From positions 1-64,000 of the forward strand of contig JAJTTP010000015.1 of assembly GCA_023313575.1 (NCBI GenBank): DNA of 64,000 nucleotides. Reading direction: 5' to 3'. Shown here one piece after another: positions 1 through 14,057 of this stretch. How positions within the stretch are numbered: the first letter of the stretch is position 1; each line of letters starts with the position of its first letter. Source of the DNA: Eutypella sp. D-1. Its lineage: Eukaryota; Ascomycota; Sordariomycetes; Xylariales; Diatrypaceae. A program made the translations under genes and the position numbers. The notes beneath the pieces were generated by a model. It did no database searches. It was not told where the DNA came from and saw only the letters and a list, made by a program, of their open reading frames with translations.

Positions 1-704
1 CACGGCTTTAACGGTAACTTTAAATGGTTTATTTAACCTGTTTATAACTGGGCCTATTTTAATATCGGCCGGTTTGGATATATCTTTAACCGAAAGGCGT
101 TAAAGGCCTGGCCATTAAGTTTTTATAACGTATATTACGATCGGCATTACGTAAGCTTTAACGGTTTTAACGGTTTTATTTAAAAAAGAGCCGTATATAA
201 CTTTATTAAGGTATTATATATAATTAATTACCCGTAACGCTTTATTACTTTATTTAATAACGTGTTCTTTAAAATTAAGTTATAAATTAAAAAAGATACC
301 GAGCTATCGGACCGTTTTTATTAATACTTTTACTTTAAACGTGCCGTTAATAACCGCGTTAGTTTTAAATGTTTTATTTTTATAAAAATATTTAAGCTTA
401 TATTTTATTAAATCGAATGATAAAACGTTATCTTTTCCTTAATTAAGTACGTTTTTTACGTCGGTAATTAAAGTTACAGCCGTATAAAAAGTTATTAAGC
501 TAATACGTAAGATAATAATATCGTTTATATATTTAAACTTAATATTAAATATTTATTCCTTTTATAGCATTAACTCGATATATAACATAAAAAAAATAAA
601 AGATATAAAGGATTTTTATAACATATTATACGATAAAAGGATCGGGTCGGTAATAATATCTTTTATACGGATAATAGCTTGCCGATCCGTTATAAAAAAA
701 TCTA
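1..704 (-). mobile_element. LINE fragment, antisense, RIP-degraded (RT to post-RT part)
   Basis: Read on the minus strand this stretch follows the same order of words as the middle of the full-length LINE at 705-7145 (its bases about 4930-5600): the segment around the conserved GSPLSPILF-like reverse transcriptase block, then the post-RT linker. All reading frames are destroyed by C-to-T and G-to-A changes. It runs off the left edge of the window, so its full extent is unknown. The full-length LINE that starts at about 705 appears to have inserted into it; I could not find a clear target duplication or the continuation of this fragment on the far side. Confidence 0.7.
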
Positions 705-3700
705 CATCTTTCTTCCTTTTACTTTTCCCATCTTAACCATTGCTAAAATTTTTATTTACAAATAAAACTTTCACATCGTAAGCTTTATTCATTTCGTGCC
801 TTTAAATCAGGCATACCCGTAAATATTAAAAATAGCGGAACCGCCGCTTTTTTAACTTTAAACCTTTTTATAATAAGGTATAAAATGCTTTACCCCCGAA
901 ATACCCGCGATAACCATCCGTATTTACGATACTGCCTTTATAATAATAACATCATTATAACCCGCGCCCGCGCATATCCTTAATAAAAAAGCTGGTACGG
1001 GTATATATAAACCTAAAACCTAACTTAAAAGGTATAAAATTAACAGGTTTTTATAACCGGTTTTTTTATTTTAAAAACCCCGAAAAATGCGCTAAACGAT
1101 TTTATACTTTTTTTAATCCGCGCATTACGGGAGAAAAAAAAGGTAATAATAAAAGTAAAGTTTAACGTATTATTTATTTTAATCGCTTATTTAAATATTA
1201 ATTTTAAAAATTACGATATAAAAATACACGTAACATAAACAAAAATATCCCGTAAGTTAATAAAAAAAATAATAATTAAAATTATAAATAACTTAAACCC
1301 CGAATTTATTAACCGTATAATTATTATTATTAATATTAATACCGTTAACATTAAAAAGCATAAAATATAAAAGCTTAATAATTTTATTTAATTTAAATAC
1401 GTTTTACCCTTTACCCTTTTTATTAATATTCCCCGATAAAAATTATTTATTAAAGCTTTAATTAATAATAATAACGGTAATAAATTAACATGCCCGGGTT
1501 TAATTAACTTAACCGGTACCACGTATATTATATATAAACGTAACGGTAATAACGGGGTTAATAAGGAAAAATTACATACTGGTCCAGTTACGGAAAACGT
1601 AATAACGCCAGAAATAACAATAACAATTAACGTATTAAACGGAGGCGAAAATGGCTTTACCCTTTTTTAATTAAAAAATTTGAATAAAAAAGGACTTTAA
1701 TTAATATTTAAACCGCCGCTTATTCCTTAAGTTAAAAAATAACCACGAATAAATAACATTTAAGCCAATAAACGTTAAAATAATTATAATAAAACTTTTA
1801 AGCATTAATTTAATAAAAATTATAAAAACGAAAAGAATTAAAACAGGTTAAACGTTTATTATTGAAAATAAAATAGCCCGTTAATATATATAAAACCGCT
1901 TTACCGCCTCCGGTAAAATAAGCATACGCCTCGAAAAATTTAAATAATAATTTTTATATATTTTATAAAAAGTACCAGAAACCCTTTATACCGGTAACAA
2001 ATTAAAACCGGTTAATAAAATTATTTAATACGAGATTATTATATAATTTGGTTTAAAATTTATAAACTTTTATAAAATTAACCATTTCGTACTAGGATCC
2101 CCGTTTTAAAAATAAATAATAACTTTTCCCCGTAAGGGTAAAAGCTTTAAGGTTTTTAATTTTAAACCGGCTAAATGTTAAAAAAGAACCCCGAAAATTA
2201 TATAATATAACCGTTATTTGGATTTCTATAACGGACGTAATTATAATAAGTTTAAAAAATATAAACGGTATAACCGGAAAGTTTATAATAACCCGGGAAT
2301 ATGTTAAATTTATTTTAAATACTTTAATTATAAAAACTTTAATATTTACGATAATTTTTTATATTTAACCCGTTGTGTTAAAAAGGATAAGTAAATTATT
2401 AAACTTATTCGTATTTATTTTATAACTATTAAGCAATTAAGTAAACGATAATATTTAAAAGTTATTCAAGTAATAGCGGTAAAAAAAACCTTAACCGCGG
2501 CTATTAATACTTTAATAAAAAATCAAAACCTAATAATTTAACGGGTATAAAAATTTCCCGAAATATTTACGTAAATACTTAAAAGATTAAAAATAATTAT
2601 TACCACCTTAACTTTAAAACCTTAAACGTTTTAACCTTAACTTTAACTTTTCTTATAAAAATTAAAATCTTATTTTTTAATATATTTCGTAAACGATAAC
2701 CTTATAAACGTTAATTAAAAAAAGCATTATTTAAATATCGGCTAAAAACTTAATAAATTTAAACCCGAATTTAAAAATAAGAACGAAAATAAAATAAAAG
2801 GCTTAAAATCTAACCATAACCCGGAAACGTTTACGCAGACGGCGGAAAAATTCGCGGCGTAACGTAAAAACGGCCCCCCGCCGGGATAAAAGCCGGTAAC
2901 CCGATACGGCCGTATTTACTTCCGAAATATAAAGGATAACTTTTATTAAATAAATATTAAAAAAGATAAATATAATAAATTTACGGTCCGAATTAATAAC
3001 ATCTTTCGATATTTACATTTAACCCGGCCCATAAAATAAAAAAAATTTAAAAATAAATAAAAATTATAAATCGTAACTTACGGCGCGATATATACGGATA
3101 AAAAAATGCTTACGTATTATCTAAATAAATATCCGTAAAAAACCGGTAACATATAATATTATTTTAAATATAATAATTAAAATTAAAACCGATATTATAT
3201 TAATATAAAACTTATAAACGTAAATTAAAACAGCCGATAATAAAAAATTAACTAAAACTTATTTAAAATATAATATTTTCTTTTTTACGGAAAATTAAAT
3301 CTTTTAAATACTATAAATATTTACGTACATATAACGGGACCTTAACTTATAAATTACGTAACTCCGCTTTTTTATTTTTTTAAATATATACGTGGTAAAA
3401 ATTAATAACGTTAAATTAATTAATATTTATATCGATTAAATAAACCTTTACCTATTTTTTACGTTTTTCGAAAATTAAAAATTATTTAATAAACGGTATA
3501 TCGGAAAAGACTTTAATACGGTATATTAAACGTAATAGCCCGGATATCGCCGTTATAAAAAACCAGGTATTAAAGTAATAAAATGGATAAAAGTATAATT
3601 ATTTAACATTTTTAATTTAAAAGCTTTTATTTATACGGTAAATAATATATTAAATTTAATTTTATTAAATATTTTACGGGTAATAACGGTAATTAATAAT

Positions 3701-6700
3701 ATTTTATATACCGGCTCCGATTATTATATTATAATAGCCGAAATACCGGTAAACCTTTTCGAAAAACTTTTATATATTAAATTAAGCTTTCCCGAAAAGG
3801 CCCGGTTATATTCTTTTTAGCTAATACATTTATATTAAAAATAAAACCTTAACAACTTTTTTTCTTTAACGAACCCGATTTTTAAAATAAAAACGGAGGC
3901 ATTTATTAACGTTTTATTAAAAATGTTTAAACGGGTTATAAAAGTTATAAGTAAGTTAAAACATAACCGTAATCGGGATATTACTTAATGGAATAAAAAT
4001 TATAAAAAAGTTATTACCCGTTTACGCCGTATTTATTAAACGGGCGATACTAACGAAATTTAAAAATTAATTAAGGCTTAAAGGAAAACGGTACGCCGGG
4101 TTAAAAAATAGCATTAAAATAAATTTATCGCCGAAGTTAAAAATAATAAAGATATTTTTAATATTATTAACTAGTATAAGTTTAAAAATAATTTCCGTTT
4201 ATTATTAATAAAAAACGGAAATAAAGTAATTACCGATACGGAAAAAAAGATTAATTTATTACGTTATAAAGTATTAATCCTTTAAGCCGTTAACGGGGAT
4301 ATTATAAACTTTTAACAATTATTATAACTATAAAACTAGGATAAGCTTAATTACGAAAACGCGTAATAAATTCATTTTAACCTTTTATAGGATTTTCGGG
4401 TATTAATAATAAAAATAAAGGACGCGTATATACGGATATTATTTACGGTATTTAATAAAAACGGATTAATAATTATATTATTATAACTGGTTTAATTAAT
4501 AATAAGTAAAGTAATACGCATATTATATAAAACGTGCTTTTATTATAACTATTATTTTTAAGTTTTTAAAATAACGGAAATCGTTATATTTCTAAAAATA
4601 AATAAATCCGATTTTATTAAATTTAAGTTATAAAAACCTATATTATTACTTTTTTATTTAAATAAAGGATTAGAAAAGTTAATAATTAAACGTATAATAA
4701 TATAAACATTACGTTATAAAATATTTTACCCGTAATAATTCGGCGTTTTTTAAAAAGAATTAATAATCGACTTAGCTATTTATGTTATTTACGACGTTAA
4801 ATAAGCGTTTATTTACGGAGATATCGCTTTATTATTAATAATGGACGTATCGGGCGTTTTTAATACCGTTTTACGTAATTACCTTATTTTTTATTTAAAA
4901 TAATAAAGATAAGACATAAAATTTATACAATAAGTGAACTTTTTTATAACGGATCGGCAAATAGTTATATATATAAAGGACGTTATTATCGATTTTATCC
5001 TTTTATTTTACGGCATGCTTTAAAAGTTTTTAATATTTTTTATCTTTTTTATATTATATATCGAACTAATATTAAAAAAGGAACCGATATTTAACATCAG
5101 GTTTAAATACGTAAATAATATCGTTATTTTACGTACCGGCCCGATAACCTTTTATATAACCGCCATTTTAGTTACCGATATAAAAAACGTATTTAAATAA
5201 GGAAAAAATAGTATTTTATTTTTTAACTTAATAAAGTATAAATTTAAATACTTTTATAAAAATAAAACCTTTAAAATTAACGTAATTATTATTATTAATA
5301 GCAATTTCGAAATTAAAGCTTTAATAAAAACAGTCCGGTGGTTTAACGTTTTTTTTAACTTATAACTTAACTTTAAAAAATATGTTATTAAATAAAATAA
5401 TAAAGCGTTATAAATAATTAACTATATATAATACCTTAATAAAATTATATATAGCTCTTTTTTAAATAAAACCGTTAAAACCGTTAAAGTTTATATAATA
5501 CCGATCGTAATATATACCGTAAAAACCTAATAACTAAGATTTTAACGCTTTTTAATTAAAAACGCATTTAAATTAACCGATATTAAAATAAGCCTATTTA
5601 TAAACAGATTAAATAAATTATTTAAAATTACCGTTAAAACCGCGTTACCCGTTTAACGCATTATTTATATTATTATCCTTTATAAAAAATCGGGGATACC
5701 GTTAATAAAAATACTTTTTACGTAAATTAAATTAAAATATTCGGTACGTTTTCGGACGTTAAATAAAAATTATCCCGTAATTACCCGTTTATTTTACTTT
5801 AAAAAAAAATGGCTAACGCGTTTATAACTTACCGATATAGCCCCGGTTTACCCGCGTTTACTTTTTTTTATAAAACGTTAATTATTATTACTTATGCCTT
5901 TTTTATCTAATAAAAATAAAAGTATTAAAATATATAAAAAATGGTTATTTTCTTTTTTACCGATAAATTTAATTATTTATTTTAATAACTTTAAAACCGA
6001 TTATATAAATTAAGGATTTATATTTTATTAAAATAATAAACGTAAATTCTTTTACGCCGTTTATAAATTATTAGTTTTAATAAAAGTTTTCGATAAGGAA
6101 ATAATAGTTATACGTAAATCGGTATAATAAGTAAAAAAAAACTAATACGATTTCGACCTTTTAATAACCGGTTTATATTTTTATATCGATAATACGGCAG
6201 TTATATAAAGCTTTTTCGGTTACCTGTTTAATAATTTATAAGCCGATTTTTTAACATTTTATAAACCGGTTTTTTATATACGCTTATTTATTATTTCCGT
6301 TTAATAAACGTTAAAGCATAAAAATATTAACGGTAATAAGGTTATAAACGTTTAAATTAAGTTTAAAACTATTTAATACCTTGATTCCGGCGGTATTATA
6401 ACCTTAACCTATTTTAAACGTATTATAAAAAAAAAACGTAAACTTTTTTTCGTTAAATAATAATTTCGAAACATTTTTTTATCGTATATACGATAGGACT
6501 TTTTATATAAAAAACTTCCCTTTAAGCTTTTTTTTTTACGTTTAATATTATATTTTTTTTTATAAAACGATCGGGCCATAATAACTTTACCGAATATTAT
6601 TAACGTTTTAAACATAATACGTTTTATTTTTACCGGTATAAAAAAGAAAAAACCGCCGGTTACGTTTTCGATTATAATATTATAAAAATATTTTTCGATT

Positions 6701-7145
6701 TTTAACTTAACCCGGTTATAAAACGATTTAACTTTTTAATTATAAAGGCCATTTTATTTTTTTAACCTTTTTCGATAAAATTAAACCTTATTCGATATCG
6801 GATTAAAAACTAAGCGCGTAATAAAATATAATAAGTTTTAAAATTATTTATAACGGGTAACGGGTAAAATAGTTAAGGTATAACTTAAAATATTTAAAAA
6901 TAAATAATAAGGCTTTAACTAAAGGATAGCTATAAGTAAATAGTAAATGGTGGAGGATTTTTTATATTAACTGTAACACGTTAATACGGCCCGTTTTCGG
7001 ATAAACTTATTCCAGCCGTCTTATATATTATATAATGTTGGTACCTAGCTATCTTAGGTATAGCCTTATATATAGGCTCGTAAATAAATAGCCTTAGATA
7101 ATATGGTTTACCCGGACGTAAAATACATCATCATTATCATCATCA
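705..7145 (+). mobile_element. Full-length Tad-like LINE, copy 1, RIP-degraded
   Basis: This is about 6.4 kb of RIP-mutated non-LTR retrotransposon. It begins at the same internal word as copy 2 (a TC-rich CATCTTT/CCTTTTAC start) and ends in a CAT/ATT-rich tail after the word CACCCGGACGTAAAAT (here TTTACCCGGACGTAAAAT). The remnants are, in order, an ORF1 with a Cys/His-rich stretch near 2205-2375, an endonuclease GDFN-like box near 3505-3520 (now KDFN), reverse transcriptase with the catalytic box near 5108-5119, and RNase H near 6050-6400. The codons for YADD now read Y-V-N-N, exactly what G-to-A and C-to-T changes would produce. No open frame longer than about 70 codons remains. RNase H after RT points to the Tad1 clade; that clade assignment is inference from gross architecture. 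Confidence 0.85.
2900..6750 (+). pseudogene. LINE ORF2 remnant (endonuclease-RT-RNase H), copy 1
   Basis: The polyprotein frame is broken by dozens of TAA/TAG codons, but word-level matches to LINE ORF2 survive. They include an APE-type GDFN-like box, the RT block before the catalytic aspartates (bases about 4980-5070, reading like PLFYGMP then S-P-L-S-P-I-L-F with RIP changes), the YADD box at 5108-5119 changed to YVNN, and the RNase H motif region (a DNTA-like word near 6190 and a GHKNINGNK word near 6315-6350). Boundaries are approximate. The protein cannot be functional. Confidence 0.75.
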
Positions 7146-7436
7146 TATATATTAAATATTATTAATATTTACCGCTTTCCGTTTTAAACCGTATGAACCT
7201 ATTTTAATACATAATTAATTAAATATAAAAAAGTATTAATTTTTTATAAATTATAAGGTTATATTTTATATACGTAAATAATAATTTATATTTATTAATA
7301 AATAATAAATAAAAAGAATTTATATATTATTACGTTTATAAATTAAATATAATATATTAAAAAAATCATATATTAATATAAAAAAAAACCAATTTTTTAA
7401 TTATAAAATAAAGGTGCCCTACCCTTATATACACCT
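7146..7436. other. AT-rich spacer between LINE copies
   Basis: About 290 bases of AT-rich, RIP-like sequence between the tail of LINE copy 1 and the left target duplication of the nested LINE pair. No coding potential and no recognisable repeat ends were seen. Confidence 0.5.
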
Positions 7437-7606
7437 TACCGGTCCCCGGATCGGGGATACCACCAGCAGAAATACTCCTTACGTAAATTAGATTAAGACA
7501 TTCGGTACGCCTTCGGACGTTAGATAAGGATCATCCCGTAATTACCCGTTTATCTTACCTTAAAAAAAAAATAGTTAACGCGTTTATAACTTACCGATAT
7601 AGCCCC

Positions 7607-10600
7607 ATCCTTTTTCCTTTTACTTTTTTTACCCTAACCATTACTAAGATTTTTACACGTATATAACTTATTTATATCGTAAGCTTTATTTACCCCATGC
7701 CTTTAAATTAAGCATACCCGTAAATATTAAAAATAATAAAACCGTTACCTTTTTAACTTTAAACCCCTTTTCGGTAAGGCGTTAAACGCTTTATTTTTAA
7801 AACGCCCGCGATGGCTATCCGTATTTACGATATCGCCGTTATAATAATATTACTTTTATAATCCGTGCCTATCTTTAGCTTAAAAAGAAAGGCAGGCACG
7901 GGCATTTATAAACTTAAAGCTTTACTTAAAAGATATAAAATTAACAGGCCTTTATAACCGGTCCCTTTTATACTAAGAATCCCGAAAGATATGTTAAATA
8001 ATTTTATACTTTTTTTAATCCGCGCTTTACGGGAAACAAAAAAAGTAATAATAAAGGTAAAGTTTAACGTATTATTTAACCTATTTACTTATTTAAACAT
8101 TAGCCTTAAAAAGTACGACATAAAAGCATATATAACGTAAGCCATAATATCCCGTAAATTAATAAAGGAAGTGGTGGCTAAAATTACGAACAGCTTAAAC
8201 CCGGAATTTACCGGTTACGTTATTATTATTACCATTATTAACATTAATATTATTAATATTAAGGGGTAAAAAAAGTAAAAGCTTAACGGTTTTATTTAAT
8301 CCTAATACGCTTTACTTTTTACCCTTTTTACGGATACCCCCCGATTAAAATTATTTATCGGGGTTTTAGCTAATAACGGTAATAAGTTAATATATTCGGT
8401 TTAATTAATTTAACCGGTATTACGTATATCGTATATAAATATAACGGTAATAACGGGGTTAATAAAAGAAGATTATATTTTGGTCCAGTTACGGAAAATA
8501 AAATAACGTTAAAAATAACGATAATAGTTAACGTATTAAGTAAAGGTAAAAATAACCTTATTTCCCCTTGGTTAAAAAATCTAAATTAAAAAAGATTTTA
8601 GCTAATACTTAAACCGCCGCCTTTTCCTTAAATTAAAAGATAACTATAAATGGGTAATATTTAGGCTAATAAATATTAAAATGGCCATAATTAAATTATT
8701 AAATATTAACTTAATAAAAATTATAAAAACGTAAAAGATTAAAATAAATTAAACGTTTATTATTAAAAACGAAATAGCCCGTTAATATATATAAAACCGT
8801 TTTATTATTTTAAATAAAACGGGCATACGTTTTAAAAAATTTAAATAATGGTTTTTATATATTATATAAAAAATACCCGAAACCTTTTATATTAATAACG
8901 GGTTAAAACCAATTAATAAAGTTATTTAATATAAGATTATTACATAATTTAGCTTAAAATTTATTAACTTTTATAAGATTAACCGTATTATATTAAAGTC
9001 CCCGTTTTAAAAATAAGTAATAACCTTTTTTCGTAAAGTTAAAAGCTTTAAAGTTTTCGATTTTAAGCCGGCCCGACTTTAGGAAAAAACCCCGAAAATC
9101 ACGTAATACGGCCGCTGCCTGGATGTTTATAATGGACGTAATTACGACAGGTTCGAAAGGTATAAACAGTATAACCGGGAAACTTATAACGACCCGGGAA
9201 TATGTTAAGCCCATTTTAAATGCTTTAATTATAACGGCCTTTATATTTACGATACCTTTTCTTATTTTACCCGTTTTATTAAAAAAAACGGGTAAATTAT
9301 TAAATTTACCCGCGTTTATTTTATATTTATTAAATAATTAAGCTAATAATAATATTTAAAAGTTATTTAAATAATAACGGCAAATAAAATTACGGCCGCG
9401 GTTATTAACATTTTAACGAAAAATTAAAACCTAATAACTTAACGGGTATAAAAATTCCTTAAAGCATTAACGTAAATACTTAAAAGATTTAAAGTGGTTA
9501 TTATTACTTTAATTTTAAAGCTTTAAACGTTTTAACCTTAATTTTAACTTTTTTTATAATAATCGGAATCCTATTTCCCGATATACCTCGAAAATAATAA
9601 CCCGATAAACGCCGATTAAAAAGGGCATTATTTAAATATTAACCAATCCGATTACGAATTTAAATCAAATTTCGAAAACGAAAATAAGGCTTCCCCGGAT
9701 AAAATAAAAAACCTAAAATCTAATTATAACCCGGAAACGCTTACGCGAACGAAAGAAAAGCTTACGGCGTAACGAAAAAATAGCCCCTTACCGGGGTAAA
9801 AACCGGTAATTTAATACGGTTATATTTATTTCCGGGACACGGAAAATAATTATTATTAAATAAATATTAAAAAAAATAAATATAATAAGTTTACGGTCCG
9901 AATTAATAATACTTCCCGATACTTATACCTATTACGGTTTATAAAATAAAAAGAAACCGGGGATTAATAAAAATTATAAATCGTTATTTACGGCATAATA
10001 CTTACGGACGAAAAAAATGCTTCCGTATTATTTAAATTAATATCCGTAAAAGACCGGTAATATATAATATTGCTTTAAATACGGTAATTAAAATTAAAGC
10101 CGACATTATTTTAATATAAAAACCGTAAATATAAATTAAAATAACGGATAATAAAAAATTAACCAAAACTTATTTAAAATATAACGTTTTTTTTTTATAA
10201 AAGATTAAGTTTTTTAAACGTTATAAATATTTACGTACGTCCGATAAAACCTTAACTTATAGATTATATAACTCCGACTTTTTATTTTTTTAAACGTTTA
10301 CGTAATAAAAATTAATAATATTAAATTAATTAATATATATATCGATTAAATAAACCCTTATTTATTCCTTATTTTTTTCGAAAATTAAAAACTTTCGGGC
10401 CGGGACCGGTACGTAAAGGGGGACTTTAACGCCGTTTATTAAATATAATAACCGGGTTATTACCGGTACCGGGGACCCGGGATTAAAATAGCGGATTAAA
10501 TAAAAGCTTAAGTATTAAACGTTTTTAACCATAAAGTTTTAATTTATACGGCGGGTAATATTATCGATTTTATTTTATTTAATATTTTATAAGTTACGGC

Positions 10601-13600
10601 GGTAATCGATAATATTTTATATACTGGATCCGATTATTATACCATAATAACGGATATCCCCGTAAACTTACCGGAAAAACCTTTATACGTTAAATTAAGT
10701 TTTTTTAAAAAGGCCCGGATACGCTTTTCTTAATTAATACATTTATATTAGGAATAAAACTTTAAAAACCTTTTTTTTTTAATAAACCCGATATTTAAAG
10801 TAAGAACGGAAGCATTTATTAACGCTTTATTAAAAACGTTAAAACGGGTTATAAAAGTTACGGGCAAGTTAAAATATAACCGCGGTCGGGATATTACTTA
10901 ATGGAATAAAAATTATAAAAAAGTTATTACCTGTTTACGCCGCGTATACCGGGCGGGCGATACCGAAAAAACTTAAAAATTCGTTAAAATTTAAAAAAAA
11001 AATAATACGCTAAGTTAAAAAATAATATTAAAATAAATTTATAACCGAAGCTAATAACGATAAAAATATTTTTAAAATCGTTAATTAATATAAGCTTAAA
11101 AATAATTTCTGTTTACCGTTAATAAAGGACGGAAATAAGGTAATTACCGATACGGAAGGAAAAATTAACCTGTTACGCCATAAAATCCTAATCCTTTAAA
11201 TAACCGGTAAAAATATCGTAAACCTTTAATAACCGTTATAACTATAAAACCAGGACGAATTTAGTTATAAAAGCGTATAATAAACCTATTTTAACCTTTT
11301 ATAAAATTATAAAATATTAATAACGGAGGTAAAAAACGTATATATTTATACCCCGTCCACGGCATTTAATAAAAACGGGCTAATAATTATATTATTATAA
11401 TTAACCTAATTAACGATTAACAAAACGGTATAAACGTTATATAAAACATGCTTACGCCATAATTATTATTTTTAAATCTTTAAAATAGCGGAAATTATTA
11501 TATTCTTTAAAATAAGTAAATCCGATTTTATTAAATTTAAATCTTAAAAACTTATATTTTTGCTTTTATGCCAAAATAAAAGATTAAAAAAGCTAATAAT
11601 TAAACGTATAACGGTATAAGCTTTACGCTATAAAGTATTTTACCCATAATAATTCGGCGCTTTATTTAAAAAGTTAATAATCGATTTAATTATTTATATT
11701 ATTTATAATATCAAATAAGCGTTTATTTACGGAAACGTTATATCGTTATTAACCATAAACGTATTAAAAGCTTTTAATACTATTTTACGGGGCCGTTTTA
11801 TTTTCCGATTAAAATAATAAAATTAAAATATAAAACTTATACGATAGGTAGATTTTTTTATAACAAATCGGCAAGCCGTTATTTATATAAAAAATATTAT
11901 TATTAATTTAATCCCCTTATTTTACGGCATATTATAAAAGTTATTAATATTTTTTATCCTTTTTATATTATATATCGAGCCAATATTATAAAAGGAATCG
12001 ATACTTAATACCAGGGTCGGATATATAAACGATATCGTTATTTTACGTATTAATTTTATAACCCGTTACATAACCGAGGTGCTAATTACGGATATAAATA
12101 ATATATTTAACTAAAAAAAAAATAACGCTTTATTTTTCGACCCGGTTAAATATAAGCTTAAACATTTTTATAAAGGTAAAACATTTAAGACCGAGGCGTT
12201 CGTTAACGGGATCTTTAAAGTCGAGGCTTTAAAAAATTTAATCCGGTAACTTAACGTTTTTTTAACTTATAACTTAATTTTAAAAAGCATATTATTAAAT
12301 AAAGTAATAAAGCGTTATAAATAATTAACCATATACGATATCTTAATAAAGTCGTATACGGCTTTCCTTTAAATAAAACCGTTAAAACTATTAAAACTTA
12401 CGTGGTACCGATCGTAATATACGTTATAAAAGTTTAATAATTAAAATTTTAACGCTTTTTAATTAAAAATATATTTAAATTAGCCGATATTAAGATAGGC
12501 CTATTTATAAACAGGTTAAATAAGTTATTTAAAATCGCCGCTAAAACCGCGTTATTTATTTAACGTATTATTTATATTATTATCCTTTATAAAAAATCGG
12601 GGATACCTTTAATAAAAATACTTTTTATATAAATTAAAATAAAATATTTAATACGTTTTCGGACGTTAAATAAAAATTACCCCGTAATTACCCGGCTATT
12701 TTACTTTAAAAGAAAATAGCCGATACGTTTATAATTAGCCGATATAACGTTAACCTGCTTTTATTTACTTTTTTTAATAAAGTGTTAATTATTATTACTT
12801 ATACCCTTTTTTTCCGATAAAAACGAAAAAACGAAAGTACATAAAAAATGGTTATTTTCCCTTTTATTAACGGACCTGGTTATTTACTTTAATAACTTTA
12901 AGGTTAATTATATAAATTAAAATTTTATGTTTTATTAAAATAATAAACGTAAACTTTTTCACGCCGTTTATAAACCTTTAATTTAAATAAAAGTTTTCGA
13001 TAAAGAAATAATAACCGCGCGTAAAGCGGTATAATAAATAAAAAAAAACTAATACGATTTCGATTTTCCGGTAACCAATTTATACCTTTATATCGATAAT
13101 ACGGCAGTTATCCGAGGCTTATTCGGTTACTTATCCGATAATTTATAAACCGATTTTTTAGCTTTTTACGAAATAATTTCCTATATACGCTTATTTATTT
13201 TTTTTATTTAATAAACGCCGGGGCATAAAAATATTAACGGTAATAAAGCCGTAAACGTTTAAATTAAGCTCGGGGCAATTTAATACCCCGATTCTAATAA
13301 TATCATAACTTTAACCCATTTTAAACGCATTATAAAAAAAAGGCGTAGACTTTTTTTTACCGAATAATAATTCCGAAATACCTTTTTATCGTATATACGA
13401 TAAAACCTTTTATATAAAAAATTTCCTCCCGAGTTCTTTTTTTTACGTTTAATATTATACCATTTCCTTATAAAACGATCGGGTTATAACGATTTTACTA
13501 AATACCATTAACGTTTTAAACATAACGCGTTTTATTTTTACCGGTATAAAAAAAAAACCGCCGGTTACGTTTTCGATTACGAGATTATAAAAGGTACCGT

Positions 13601-14057
13601 TCGTTTTTTAACTTAACCCGGCCATAAAGCGATTTAATTTTTTAGCTATAAAGCCATCTTACTTTTTTAACCCTTTTCGATAAAGCCAGGCTTTATTCGA
13701 TATCGGGTTAAAAATTAAGCACGTAATAAAATACGGTAAGTTTTAAAACCACTTACCTTTAATATTAAATAACGGGTAAAATAACCGAGGTATAATTTAA
13801 AATATTCGGAGATAAATAGCAAAGCTTTAATTAAAAGATAGCTATAAATAAATAATAAATAATAAAAAATTTCCTATATTAACCGTAATACGTTAATACG
13901 GCCCGTCTTTAAATAGATTTATTTTAACCGTCCCATATATTATACAGTGTCGGCATTTAACTATTTTAAGTATAGCCTTATATATAAGCTTATAAGTAAA
14001 TAGCCTTAGATAATATGGTCCACCCGGACGTAAAATAAATCATCATTATCATCATTA
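7607..14057 (+). mobile_element. Full-length Tad-like LINE, copy 2, nested in copy 3
   Basis: This is a 6.45-kb element flanked by the 16-nt direct repeat TTACCGATATAGCCCC (7591-7606 and 14058-14073). That repeat is host sequence from the interior of copy 3, so copy 2 inserted later. It shares its 5' start with copy 1, which argues that both are full length. Domain remnants are an ORF1 Cys/His-rich region near 9110-9300, an endonuclease GDFN box at 10419-10430 (still intact), the RT catalytic box at 12022-12033 now reading Y-I-N-D instead of YADD, and an RNase H word TPGHKNINGNKA at 13215-13250. Frames are broken throughout by RIP-type transitions. Confidence 0.9.
9800..13700 (+). pseudogene. 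LINE ORF2 remnant, copy 2
   Basis: This is the same order of endonuclease, reverse transcriptase and RNase H words as in copy 1, but with different RIP changes, so the two copies together let the ancestral residues be guessed position by position. GDFN (10419-10430) and the GHKNINGNK part of RNase H (13215-13250) are intact here, while the catalytic RT box has lost its first aspartate. Many in-frame TAA/TAG codons make it non-functional. Ends are approximate. Confidence 0.75.

Noticed and set aside
6409..6615. A 68-codon lysine-rich frame on the minus strand
   Set aside because: It is antisense to the LINE RNase H/3' region; lysine richness just reflects A-rich sequence.
8993..9341. Two short open frames on opposite strands inside LINE copy 2
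   Set aside because: They lie in the degraded ORF1 region, have no start context or family words, and are chance gaps between RIP-made stops.
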